Part shown: piece by piece, positions 1-5,661 of the stretch | Position numbering within the stretch: the first letter of the stretch is position 1 | Layout of the letters: each line of letters starts with the position of its first letter | Source: Acidicaldus organivorans | GTDB lineage: Bacteria > Pseudomonadota > Alphaproteobacteria > Acetobacterales > Acetobacteraceae | DNA length: 6,210 nucleotides | Assembly: GCA_000759655.1 (NCBI GenBank) | Contig: KN173899.1 | Location: forward strand, 4,738-10,947 | Direction: 5' to 3' | The notes under the pieces: model-generated | Databases searched by the model: none | What the model saw: the letters and a program-made list of their open reading frames with translations, nothing else | Told to the model about the DNA's origin: nothing | Program-made: the position numbers and the translations under genes

Positions 1-473
1 GCTTCGGAGGCGAAGGCGAAAAAGCCCGGCGCTTCGACGTAGTAGAGTGGCTTGATGCCGAAGGGATCGCGGGCGAGGATGAAGCGCTGGCGGACCGGAT
101 CGAAGAGGGCGAGCGCATACATCCCGCGCAGACAGGGCGCAAAATGAACGCCCTCGCGCGCGTAGAGGAAAAGGATCGGCTCGCAGTCGGAACGGGTGCG
201 GAACGGCGCCGGGGCGAGCTCGGCGCGGAGCTGCGGATCGTTGTAGATCTCGCCATTGGCGACGAGAACCGTGCCCTCCGGCCCGTAGAGCGGCTGATCG
301 CCGGTCTCGAGATCGACGATGGAAAGCCTGCGATGGACGAGGCCGAGGCTTGGGGTGAGGAAACGCCCCTCGGCATCGGGGCCGCGATGGACGAGGCGGG
401 CGGCGAGCGCCGCGAGCTTCCTTTCATCGACCGGCCGCCCCGCCTTCATCCAGATCCCGCCAATCCCGCACAT
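1..473 (-). CDS. asnB: Asparagine synthase (glutamine-hydrolysing), N-terminal part; cut by the window edge
   Basis: The visible 157 residues are a class II (Ntn) glutamine amidotransferase domain. It takes ammonia from glutamine; in the full enzyme the ammonia passes to an ATP-dependent synthetase domain that makes asparagine from aspartate. Seen: the start puts the nucleophile Cys at residue 2 (MCGIGG), followed by HRGPD (29-33), R49, NGE within ANGEIYN (72-78), S95-D96, and ARDPFGIKPLYY (134-145). These match the glutamine-binding residues of E. coli AsnB in order and spacing. An AGAGGGG ribosome site ends 8 bases before the ATG. Cys2 must follow the initiator Met, so the start is well fixed. 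The C-terminal synthetase domain lies outside the window. The gene is divergent from a surface-glycan operon. Paralogues of this family (for example WbpS-like proteins) amidate sugars in O-antigen loci, so a role in glycan modification instead of asparagine supply is possible. The domain call is firm; the exact substrate is not. Confidence 0.93.
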   Translation of the reverse strand, partial: MCGIGGIWMKAGRPVDERKLAALAARLVHRGPDAEGRFLTPSLGLVHRRLSIVDLETGDQPLYGPEGTVLVANGEIYNDPQLRAELAPAPFRTRSDCEPILFLYAREGVHFAPCLRGMYALALFDPVRQRFILARDPFGIKPLYYVEAPGFFAFASE

Positions 474-498
474 CGGCCCATCCCCTCTGTTCTCCTCC

Positions 499-528
499 GT
501 TATATCGGGGTTGTGCGCCTTCAACCAA
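499..528 (-). promoter_or_regulatory. Possible promoter for the asnB-type gene
   Basis: On the minus strand TTGGTT (528-523) and TATAAC (504-499) are separated by 18 bases. This fits a housekeeping-sigma -35/-10 pair reasonably well, and the -10 matches the consensus in five of six positions. A transcript starting a few bases downstream would have a leader of about 20 bases containing only the AGAGGGG ribosome site. The call rests on pattern alone. Confidence 0.35.
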
Positions 529-540
529 GTCATGCTAAGC
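511..540 (+). promoter_or_regulatory. Weak candidate promoter for the glycosyltransferase operon
   Basis: TTGTGC (511-516) and GCTAAGC (534-540) lie about 18 bases apart and loosely resemble the alphaproteobacterial pattern TTGACGS / GCTANAWC. Transcription would begin at or just before the ATG at 548. That would give an almost leaderless mRNA, consistent with the absence of a clear Shine-Dalgarno there. The match is poor, and it overlaps the candidate promoter on the other strand, so the call is tentative. Confidence 0.2.
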
Positions 541-547
541 GGGCGCC

Positions 548-1447
548 ATGCGGATCCTCTTCGTCACCTCGAACCGCATCGGCGATGCGGTGCTCTCGAC
601 CGGGCTGGTGGCCCATCTGCTCGACGCCTACCCGTCGGCGCGGCTCACCATCGCCTGCGGGCCGCTCGCTGCCCCGCTGTTCGCCCGCACTCCTCGGCTC
701 GAGCGACTGATCGCCTTCGACAAGCGCCGCTTCGGCCTGCATTGGCTCGCCCTCTGGGGGCGCCTCGTCGCAAAGCGCTGGGATCTCGTGGTGGACAATC
801 GCGGCTCGCTGATCGGCCATTTCCTCGCCGCGCGCCGCCGCGCGCGCCTCGTCCGCCGCCCCGGCCCCAAGATCGCCGAGATCGGGGCCATCCTCGGGCT
901 CGACCCGCCGCCCCTGCCCACCATCTGGACCGCGCCCGAAGACGAGGCGAAAGCCGAGGCGCTGCTTCCGCCCCCGGGCCCTTACGTGGCGCTCGCCCCC
1001 ACCGCCAACTGGCCGGGCAAGATCTGGCCCGCCGAGCGTTTCGCCCGCGCCTTCGAGCGGATCGCCGCCCGGTTTCTGCCCGGGGCGCGGGCGGTGATCT
1101 TCGCGGGGCCCGGGGAGGAGGAGGCGGCGCGCGCCGCCCCGCTCCGCGCCCTGCTTCCGGAGGCGATCGATCTCACCGGGACGCTCGAACTCTACGAGGC
1201 GGCGGCCTGTCTCAAGCGGGCGGCCCTTTTCATCGGCAATGATTCGGGGCTGATGCATCTCGCCGCGGCAAGCGGGGCGCCCACCATCGGCCTCTTCGGC
1301 CCCACTCCGGCTGCCATCTACGCGCCGGCGGGTCCCAAGGCACGCGCCGTGATCGCGCCCGAGCCCGCGATGGCGGCGATTTCGGTCGAGGCGGTGGTGG
1401 CGGCGGCCGGGGCGCTGCTCGGCTGGGCGGAACTCGCCGCAGAATGA
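548..1447 (+). CDS. Glycosyltransferase family 9 protein (ADP-heptose:LPS heptosyltransferase type)
   Basis: This 299-residue protein matches the GT9 family, cytoplasmic inverting enzymes that usually add heptose from ADP-heptose to the inner core of lipopolysaccharide. Seen: an N-terminal Rossmann start RILFVTSNRIGDAVLSTG (2-19), with Asp13 where WaaC/WaaF enzymes have their proposed catalytic base. The mid-protein motif PTANWPGKIWPAERFA (151-166) has the family pattern of Lys followed by WP. The C-terminal donor-site motif GNDSGLMHLAAASGAPTIGLFGPT begins at residue 230. The length is slightly below the usual 320-350. An in-frame TAA at 536-538 and no other ATG fix the start. No good Shine-Dalgarno is visible before it. 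The stop overlaps the next start (ATGA), so the two genes are probably translationally coupled. Family is certain. Whether the donor is heptose, and which residue it modifies (WaaF-, WaaC- or WaaQ-like), cannot be read from the sequence. Confidence 0.92.
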   Translation: MRILFVTSNRIGDAVLSTGLVAHLLDAYPSARLTIACGPLAAPLFARTPRLERLIAFDKRRFGLHWLALWGRLVAKRWDLVVDNRGSLIGHFLAARRRARLVRRPGPKIAEIGAILGLDPPPLPTIWTAPEDEAKAEALLPPPGPYVALAPTANWPGKIWPAERFARAFERIAARFLPGARAVIFAGPGEEEAARAAPLRALLPEAIDLTGTLELYEAAACLKRAALFIGNDSGLMHLAAASGAPTIGLFGPTPAAIYAPAGPKARAVIAPEPAMAAISVEAVVAAAGALLGWAELAAE

Positions 1448-2547
1448 GCAGCGAAAGGCTCAAGCCCTTCCGGCTCGCCCATGTCATGGCCGGGGCGCCG
1501 CATGGCGGGGCAGAGGCGTTTTTCGAACGGATCATCGCCGCGCAAGCGGGGGCGGGCGATGAGATCCTCGCCGTGATCAAGCGCAATCCCGACCGGCGGG
1601 CGCGGCTCGAGAACCACGCCGCGGCGATCGCCGAGCTTCGCTTCGGTGCTTTCGCCGATTGGACGACGCGGCGGCGGCTTGGCCGGCTGCTCCGTGCTTT
1701 CCGTCCCGACGTGGTGATGAGCTGGATGAGCCGGGCGAGCGAGCACACCCCACGCGGGCCCTATGTGTTGGTAGGCCGGCTCGGCGGCTTCTACAATCTC
1801 CGCCATTTCCGCCATTGCGATCATCTGGTGGCCAATTCCCAAAGCCTGCTCGCCTGGCTCCGCGCCCAGGGCTGGGAGGCCTCGCGCACCCATTACCTGC
1901 CCAATTTCGTGAGGGATCATGGTGGAGCAGCACCCGCCGCCGATCTCGCCGGCGCGGGAAGGCTCATCCTTGCCCTCGGCCGGCTCCATGAGGAAAAAGG
2001 CTTCGACATTCTGCTCCGCGCTTTTGCCCGTCTCACCGCGCGCGGCGAAGGGGAGGGGGTGCGGCTTCTCATCGCGGGCGAGGGCCCGGAGCGCAGCGCC
2101 CTGATCCGGCTTGCTGGAGAGCTCGGGATCGCCGGGCGGGTGATCTTCGCCGGCTGGCGCGAGGATGTGGCGGCGCTGCTCGCCGCCTCCGCCTTCCTCG
2201 TCTGCCCCTCGCGGGTCGAGCCGCTCGGCAATGTCATCCCCGAGGCCTGGTCGGCGGGGCGGGCGGTGGTGGCGAGCCGGGTGAGCGGGCCGGCCGAGCT
2301 CATCCGGGAGGGGGAGGACGGGCTCCTCGTGCCGCCCGAAGACCCCGAAGCCCTCGCCGGTGCGCTCGCCGCGCTGCTCGCCGACCCCGCTCTGGCGGCG
2401 CGGCTCGGCGCAGCGGGGCGGACACGTTTCCTTGCCGAGTTCACCGAAGGCGCGGTGCTCGGGGAGTGGCGGCGGTTTTTTGCCAAAATGCGCGCGCTCC
2501 GCGAAGAAAGGGACCGCCACGCCGGGCGGGAACGGCGCGAGGAATGA
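1444..2547 (+). CDS. Glycosyltransferase family 4 protein (GT-B fold)
   Basis: A 367-residue retaining glycosyltransferase of the GT4 / Glycos_transf_1 type. These transfer a sugar from a nucleotide-sugar donor to a growing lipid-linked glycan at the inner membrane's cytoplasmic face. Seen: the N-terminal acceptor-side domain opens with a GGAE motif (21-24), typical of the glycine-rich loop of GT4. The C-terminal donor domain begins near residue 172, with GRLHEEKGFD (179-188) and a LLIAGEGPE segment. The E-x7-E donor-binding motif spans Glu259 to Glu267 (EPLGNVIPE), followed by the usual GLLVPPEDPEAL. Length is normal for the family. It starts inside the stop codon of the upstream GT9 gene and has no strong ribosome site of its own, which supports coupling. 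Sugar donor and acceptor are unknown. Context points to the lipopolysaccharide core or a surface polysaccharide. Confidence 0.93.
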   Translation: MSSERLKPFRLAHVMAGAPHGGAEAFFERIIAAQAGAGDEILAVIKRNPDRRARLENHAAAIAELRFGAFADWTTRRRLGRLLRAFRPDVVMSWMSRASEHTPRGPYVLVGRLGGFYNLRHFRHCDHLVANSQSLLAWLRAQGWEASRTHYLPNFVRDHGGAAPAADLAGAGRLILALGRLHEEKGFDILLRAFARLTARGEGEGVRLLIAGEGPERSALIRLAGELGIAGRVIFAGWREDVAALLAASAFLVCPSRVEPLGNVIPEAWSAGRAVVASRVSGPAELIREGEDGLLVPPEDPEALAGALAALLADPALAARLGAAGRTRFLAEFTEGAVLGEWRRFFAKMRALREERDRHAGRERREE

Positions 2548-2571
2548 AGAGCCGAAGGAGCGGAAAGACGC

Positions 2572-3885
2572 ATGAGCTTGGACGCGAATAGCCCGACACC
2601 CCCTTCTGGTCCGCGTTGGCTCGGCGGGCTCGACCGCGCCGCGCCCTGGGCGGTGGTGCTGGTCCCGGTGTTCCTGGTGCATGGGCGGCTGATCGCCGAT
2701 GCGCTGATGGCACTGGTGGGCCTCGCTTGGGCGGTGCGGGTGGTGGTTCTGCGGGATTTCGCCGCGCTGCGCCGGCCCTGGCTGGTGATCGGGCTCCTCT
2801 GGTGGGCCTGGGTGGTCGCCTGCTCGGTGCCGCTTCCGGGCCGGGGCGGGGTGATGCCGCTCCTCGAAGCGGTGGTGATGCTGCGTTATCTCCTTTTCCT
2901 CGCCGCGGCCGAGCCCTGGGCGCTCGCGCCACCCGCGGCGCGGCGGGGGCTTCGCGCCACGCTTTCGCTCGCCCTCCTCTATATCGGCCTGCAGGCGGCG
3001 ACCCAGTTCTTCACCGGCAAGAACTGGTTTGGCCATGGGCGCTGGCCGGATGGCGAGCTCACCGGTCCCTATGACAAGCCGCGCGCCGGGGGCCAGGTCG
3101 AGATGCTGTTCTACCCGGTGCTGCTTCCCCCCGTGGCGCGGCTTCTGGGGCGGGACAATCCCTGGCCGCTCCGGCTGGCAGGGGCGGCGCTTGGGCTTCT
3201 GGGACTTGCCCTCATCGTCCTGATCGGCCAGCGCATGCCCTTCACCCTCACCTTCTTCGGGCTTTTTGTCACGGCGGCCTTCCTCCGCCCGCTCCGGCCC
3301 TATCTCGCCGCGGGAGCGCTCGCCGCGGTGGTGCTGGTCGGCGCCTCCTCGGTGATCTCGCCCCCCACCTTCTACCGGCTGGTCACCAAATACTCGCATC
3401 AGCTCAGCGATTTCCGGGAGAGCCCCTATGGGGTGATCTTCGCCCGGGCGCGCGCGATGGTGATGGCCCATCCGGTGATGGGGCTCGGCCATGACGGGTT
3501 TCGCAATTATTGCGGCGATCCCGCCTATTTCCACGGCTGGCGCTGGCCCAAGGATCCCACCGATGACGGGGGCGGTCCGGCGGGCTGTCAGCAGCACCCG
3601 CACAACATCTATCTGGAGGCGGCGGTCAATGGCGGGCTGGTCGGGCTCGGCCTGTTCGCGGCGATGGCGGTGGCCTGGCTCGTCACCCTGGGACGGGGGC
3701 TGTGGCGGGAGCCCGACCCGCTCCGCGTCGGGCTTTTCGTGATGGCGGTGCTGTTCCTGTGGCCGGTTGCCTCGACCAGTTCATTTTCGGCGATGCCGCT
3801 TTCGGGGTTTTTCTTCGTGCAGCTCGGGCTGGGGCTGGCCGAGGCGCGGCTCTGGCGGGAGGGACGGCGATCAACTATGGGTTGA
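2572..3885 (+). CDS. O-antigen ligase / polymerase family membrane protein (WaaL or Wzy type)
   Basis: A 437-residue polytopic membrane protein. WaaL ligases join undecaprenyl-linked O-antigen to lipid A-core in the periplasm; related Wzy proteins polymerise repeat units. Seen: about ten hydrophobic stretches, for example near residues 25-60, 64-85, 193-218 and 222-262. A long polar loop follows, spanning about 263-345. The stretch QQHPHNIYLEAAVNGGLVGL (340-359) contains His344-Asn345, nine residues, Gly355, two residues, Gly358. This fits the H[NSQ]-x9-Gxx[GTY] motif described for WaaL proteins. An Arg in IGQRMPF (Arg221) is at the place of the other conserved basic residue. Two further membrane spans follow. 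An AAGGAG ribosome site (2555-2560) lies 11 bases before the ATG, and the gene starts 24 bases after the GT4 gene, so it probably shares its transcript. Ligase is favoured over polymerase by motif and by the neighbouring core transferases, but not proven. Confidence 0.85.
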   Translation: MSLDANSPTPPSGPRWLGGLDRAAPWAVVLVPVFLVHGRLIADALMALVGLAWAVRVVVLRDFAALRRPWLVIGLLWWAWVVACSVPLPGRGGVMPLLEAVVMLRYLLFLAAAEPWALAPPAARRGLRATLSLALLYIGLQAATQFFTGKNWFGHGRWPDGELTGPYDKPRAGGQVEMLFYPVLLPPVARLLGRDNPWPLRLAGAALGLLGLALIVLIGQRMPFTLTFFGLFVTAAFLRPLRPYLAAGALAAVVLVGASSVISPPTFYRLVTKYSHQLSDFRESPYGVIFARARAMVMAHPVMGLGHDGFRNYCGDPAYFHGWRWPKDPTDDGGGPAGCQQHPHNIYLEAAVNGGLVGLGLFAAMAVAWLVTLGRGLWREPDPLRVGLFVMAVLFLWPVASTSSFSAMPLSGFFFVQLGLGLAEARLWREGRRSTMG

Positions 3886-3904
3886 ACGTTCGGTCAGCGA
3901 TCGA

Positions 3905-3919
3905 GTTCTCGTGATGTTC
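3905..3919 (+). promoter_or_regulatory. Candidate LexA (SOS) box, GTTC-N7-GTTC
   Basis: GTTC at 3905-3908 and GTTC at 3916-3919 are separated by exactly seven bases. This is the recognition pattern established for LexA in alphaproteobacteria such as Rhodobacter and Caulobacter. Directly downstream, GAAC (3924-3927), seven bases and GAAA (3935-3938) form a near-match on the other strand. The motif lies about 125 bases upstream of the probable mraZ -35 element, too far for simple occlusion of that promoter, so the function is uncertain. Confidence 0.35.
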
Positions 3920-3983
3920 TTGAGAACAAAGAACGAAAACGTGAGGGTGAAGTAAAAAAAACCATCAATCTTTCCGCGGAATA

Positions 3984-4036
3984 GTAAATGAAGTGATAAC
4001 GCAGAGGAAAATTTTTCGAACGTCAATGAAGTGACA
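3984..4036 (+). repeat. 15-bp direct repeat, two copies 38 bases apart
   Basis: GTAAATGAAGTGATA (3984-3998) and GTCAATGAAGTGACA (4022-4036) agree at 13 of 15 positions, with an exact 10-base core AATGAAGTGA. Both copies lie upstream of the probable mraZ promoter. They may be sites for a regulator, but no known protein is suggested by the sequence. Confidence 0.5.
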
Positions 4037-4050
4037 TTTTTCCATTGACG
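4021..4050. repeat. Perfect 8-bp inverted repeat overlapping the -35 element
   Basis: CGTCAATG (4021-4028) and its exact reverse complement CATTGACG (4043-4050) flank a 14-base spacer. The arms are centred 22 bases apart, about two helical turns, which is typical of operators for dimeric regulators. The right arm contains the candidate -35 hexamer, so a bound protein could control the promoter. RNA hairpin formation is less likely to matter, because the element is upstream of the presumed transcription start. Confidence 0.5.
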
Positions 4051-4085
4051 CCCATGCCGTCCCATAGTATCCCATGAATTCCCAA
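4041..4085 (-). promoter_or_regulatory. MraZ operator: boxes at a 10-bp period
   Basis: CCCA occurs at 4051, 4061, 4071 and 4081, exactly ten bases apart, with a degenerate first copy TCCAT at 4041. Read on the minus strand these are TGGGN boxes separated by five bases. This is the arrangement known to bind MraZ upstream of mraZ in E. coli, where three boxes are described. Four exact boxes lie between and over the candidate -35 and -10 elements, so autorepression by steric blocking is the natural reading. The match to a known operator next to the gene of its own regulator makes this call strong. Confidence 0.85.
4045..4073 (+). promoter_or_regulatory. Probable promoter of the mraZ-rsmH-ftsL cluster
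   Basis: TTGACG (4045-4050), followed by C, matches the alphaproteobacterial -35 pattern TTGACGS. Seventeen bases later TATCCC (4068-4073) is a weak -10; TAGTAT (4065-4070) is an alternative with a short 14-base spacer. The elements interleave with the MraZ boxes. Transcription would start near 4080 and leave a leader of about 110 bases. The -35 is convincing, the -10 less so. Confidence 0.5.
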
Positions 4086-4190
4086 GGGGGCGGCGCGCGG
4101 CCACCCTGTCTGCAACCAGAGGTCGCGGTCCCGCCGCCTCCGCGGAGCGCATGAACGCCGCCGGTTGGGAAGAGGGGCAGGCAGAGGCGG

Positions 4191-4700
4191 ATGACCCATT
4201 TTCTGGGCACCCATCAGAACAAGCTGGACGCCAAGGGGCGCGTCTCCGTCCCCGCCGCGTTCCGCGCCGCCCTGCGCAGCCTGGGCGAGGGAGAGGCCGG
4301 GGGCGGTCTCATCCTCCGCCCCTCGCACACCCATCCCTGCATCGAGGCCTGGCCCGCGCCGCTCTTCCAGAGCCTCACCCAGTCGCTCGACCGGCTCGAT
4401 CTCTTCAGCGAGGCGCATGACGATCTCGCCGCCGCCCTCTATGCCGATGCCTACCCGGTGGAGGCGGATCGCGAGGGGCGGATCGTGCTGCCCGATGCGC
4501 TGATCGCCCATGCCGGGCTATCCGAAAGCGTGGTGTTCATGGGATTGGGGCGCATCTTCCAGATCTGGGAGCCGGAAGCGGCGGCGCGGCGGCGGGAGGA
4601 GGCACGCGCCCGGGCCCGCGCCCGCGGCCTCACTTTGCCCGGCCTCGCCCCCGCTCCTGCCGCCACGTCCCGTCCCGTTGCGGAGGGCGGTCATGGCTGA
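4191..4700 (+). CDS. mraZ: Transcriptional regulator MraZ
   Basis: A 169-residue MraZ protein, the first gene of the division and cell-wall cluster in many bacteria. MraZ forms ring-shaped oligomers of AbrB-like swapped-hairpin domains and binds repeated TGGGN boxes in front of its own gene, in E. coli repressing the cluster. Seen: two tandem copies of the family motif DxxxR, as DAKGRVSVP (13-21) and DREGRIVLP (93-101), within an otherwise typical core starting TxFLGTxxNKLD. The protein is longer than the usual 140-150 residues because of a tail from about 133: an Arg/Glu/Ala-rich helix-like stretch ending in ARARARG, then a Pro/Ala-rich end. The ATG is the first in frame and gives the expected N-terminus. 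The purine-rich AGAGG (4183-4187) before it is closer than ideal. The last 8 bases overlap rsmH. The array of CCCA boxes upstream is the expected target of this protein. Confidence 0.97.
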   Translation: MTHFLGTHQNKLDAKGRVSVPAAFRAALRSLGEGEAGGGLILRPSHTHPCIEAWPAPLFQSLTQSLDRLDLFSEAHDDLAAALYADAYPVEADREGRIVLPDALIAHAGLSESVVFMGLGRIFQIWEPEAAARRREEARARARARGLTLPGLAPAPAATSRPVAEGGHG

Positions 4701-5661
4701 GCTCCGCCACGTTCCCGTCCTCTGCGCGGCGGTGCGCGACGTCCTCGCCCCCGCCCCCGGCAAGCTTTTTCTCGATCTCACCTTCGGCGGGGGTGGGCAT
4801 AGTGCGGCTTTGCTCGAAGCCGCCCCTTGCCGCGTCATCGCCGCCGACCGCGACCCGGAGGCGGTGGCCCGCGGCGCCGCACTCGCTGCGCGTTTTGGGG
4901 GGCGGCTTTCCTTGCGCGAGGGGCGGGCGAGCGCGGTGCTCGCTTCCCTCGCGGAAGAGCTCGGTCCCGCCTCGGTCGATGGCATCCTGCTCGATCTCGG
5001 GGTGTCGAGTTTTCAGCTCGACGATCCGGCGCGCGGCTTTTCCTTCCGCTTCAATGGGCCGCTCGACATGCGCATGGAAAAGACGGGGCCGAGTGCTGCT
5101 GATCTCGTCAACCACGCCGATGAGGCGGAGCTTGCCCGCATCCTGCACGAATATGGCGAGGAGCGGCTGGCCCGCCGCATCGCCCGCGCCATCGTCGCCC
5201 GTCGCCGCGAGGCGCCGTTCACCACGACCGAGGACCTCGCCGCCCTCATCCGCGCCGTGGCGGGCGGGCGCGGCGAGGCCGCCATCGATCCCGCGACACG
5301 GAGTTTCCAGGCGCTGCGTATTGCGGTCAATGACGAGCTCGGCGAGCTCGACCGCGCGCTCGCCGCCGCTCTGCCCCTGCTCCGCCCGCCCGGGCGGCTT
5401 GCGGTGATCGCCTTTCATTCCCTCGAAGACCGCCGCGTCAAGGCGTTCATGCGCGAGGCGAGCGGCGCCGCCCCGCGCCCCTCGCGCCACGAGCCCGACC
5501 GGCCCGGGGCGGAGCCCGCCTTCCGCCTCGTCACCCGTCAGGCGATCCGGCCTGATGCAGCGGAATGCGCGGCCAATCCGCGCGCGCGCAGCGCGCGGCT
5601 TCGCGTCCTCGAACGCATGGCGGCGGAGATGCCCGCCGTCCCGGAGGCCTTGCTCCCATGA
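4693..5661 (+). CDS. rsmH: 16S rRNA (cytosine(1402)-N(4))-methyltransferase RsmH
   Basis: A 322-residue RsmH (formerly MraW), which uses S-adenosylmethionine to methylate N4 of C1402 in the decoding centre of 16S rRNA. Seen: N-terminal HVPVL; the SAM-binding loop LDLTFGGGGHS (27-37); an acidic pair in ADRDPEA (D52, D54); LLDLGVSSFQLDDPARGFSF (99-118); the signature NGPLDMRM (121-128); and C-terminal ATRSFQALRIAVNDEL and AFHSLEDRRVK (240-250). Length and motif order are normal. The frame is open further upstream, but the start at 4693 is chosen because it has a GGAGGG ribosome site 5-6 bases away, begins MAELRHVPVL as in relatives, and overlaps the mraZ stop by only 8 bases. The stop overlaps the ftsL start (ATGA), which implies coupled translation of rRNA modification and division genes, the usual arrangement in the dcw cluster. 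Confidence 0.97.
   Translation: MAELRHVPVLCAAVRDVLAPAPGKLFLDLTFGGGGHSAALLEAAPCRVIAADRDPEAVARGAALAARFGGRLSLREGRASAVLASLAEELGPASVDGILLDLGVSSFQLDDPARGFSFRFNGPLDMRMEKTGPSAADLVNHADEAELARILHEYGEERLARRIARAIVARRREAPFTTTEDLAALIRAVAGGRGEAAIDPATRSFQALRIAVNDELGELDRALAAALPLLRPPGRLAVIAFHSLEDRRVKAFMREASGAAPRPSRHEPDRPGAEPAFRLVTRQAIRPDAAECAANPRARSARLRVLERMAAEMPAVPEALLP

Larger units (their letters stand above)
3886..4190. other. Noncoding regulatory region upstream of the division cluster
   Basis: No convincing gene lies in these 305 bases. The part from 3901 to 4080 has 72 G/C of 180 bases (40%), while the flanking genes are far richer in G+C. It holds a LexA-like motif, a 10-bp perfect palindrome TTCCGCGGAA (3972-3981), an A/T tract (GAAAA-T-TTTTC, 4007-4017), a direct repeat, an inverted repeat, a probable promoter and an array of CCCA boxes. 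The stretch from about 4086 to 4190 returns to high G+C and would be a leader of roughly 100 bases. It includes another perfect palindrome, CTCCGCGGAG (4138-4147). I see no GC-rich hairpin followed by a T-run, so no intrinsic terminator can be named for the upstream operon. Confidence 0.8.

Noticed and set aside
319..1242. A 307-codon plus-strand frame overlapping the GT9 gene and the asnB start
   Set aside because: It crosses the divergent intergenic region and two well-supported genes, and its product is an Arg/Pro/Ala-rich shadow.
1318..3603. A 761-codon open frame on the minus strand across the glycosyltransferase and ligase genes
   Set aside because: It lies opposite two to three genes with clear family motifs and proper ribosome sites. 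Its product is a low-complexity mix rich in Arg, Gly, Pro, His and Glu with no recognisable domain. High G+C at third positions makes stop codons rare on the opposite strand, which explains its length.
3902..3927. A terminator for the glycan operon formed by GTTCTC (3905-3910) and GAGAAC (3922-3927)
   Set aside because: The 6-bp stem is weak, has an 11-base loop and is followed by A-rich, not T-rich, sequence. The GTTC/GAAC elements fit a protein-binding site better.
3914..3955. A 13-codon frame (MFLRTKNENVRVK) after the ligase gene
   Set aside because: No Shine-Dalgarno of note and no run of regulatory codons or attenuator hairpin is visible, so it is probably chance in AT-richer DNA.
4195..4214. 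Additional CCCAT motifs at 4195 and 4210 at the start of mraZ, as more MraZ boxes
   Set aside because: Their spacing of 15 bases breaks the 10-base rule, and they encode expected N-terminal residues, so they are probably coincidental.
4151..4420. A possible upstream frame starting at ATG 4151 in the mraZ leader
   Set aside because: It runs out of frame deep into mraZ, lacks a convincing ribosome site and has a biased composition. Nothing suggests a functional leader peptide.
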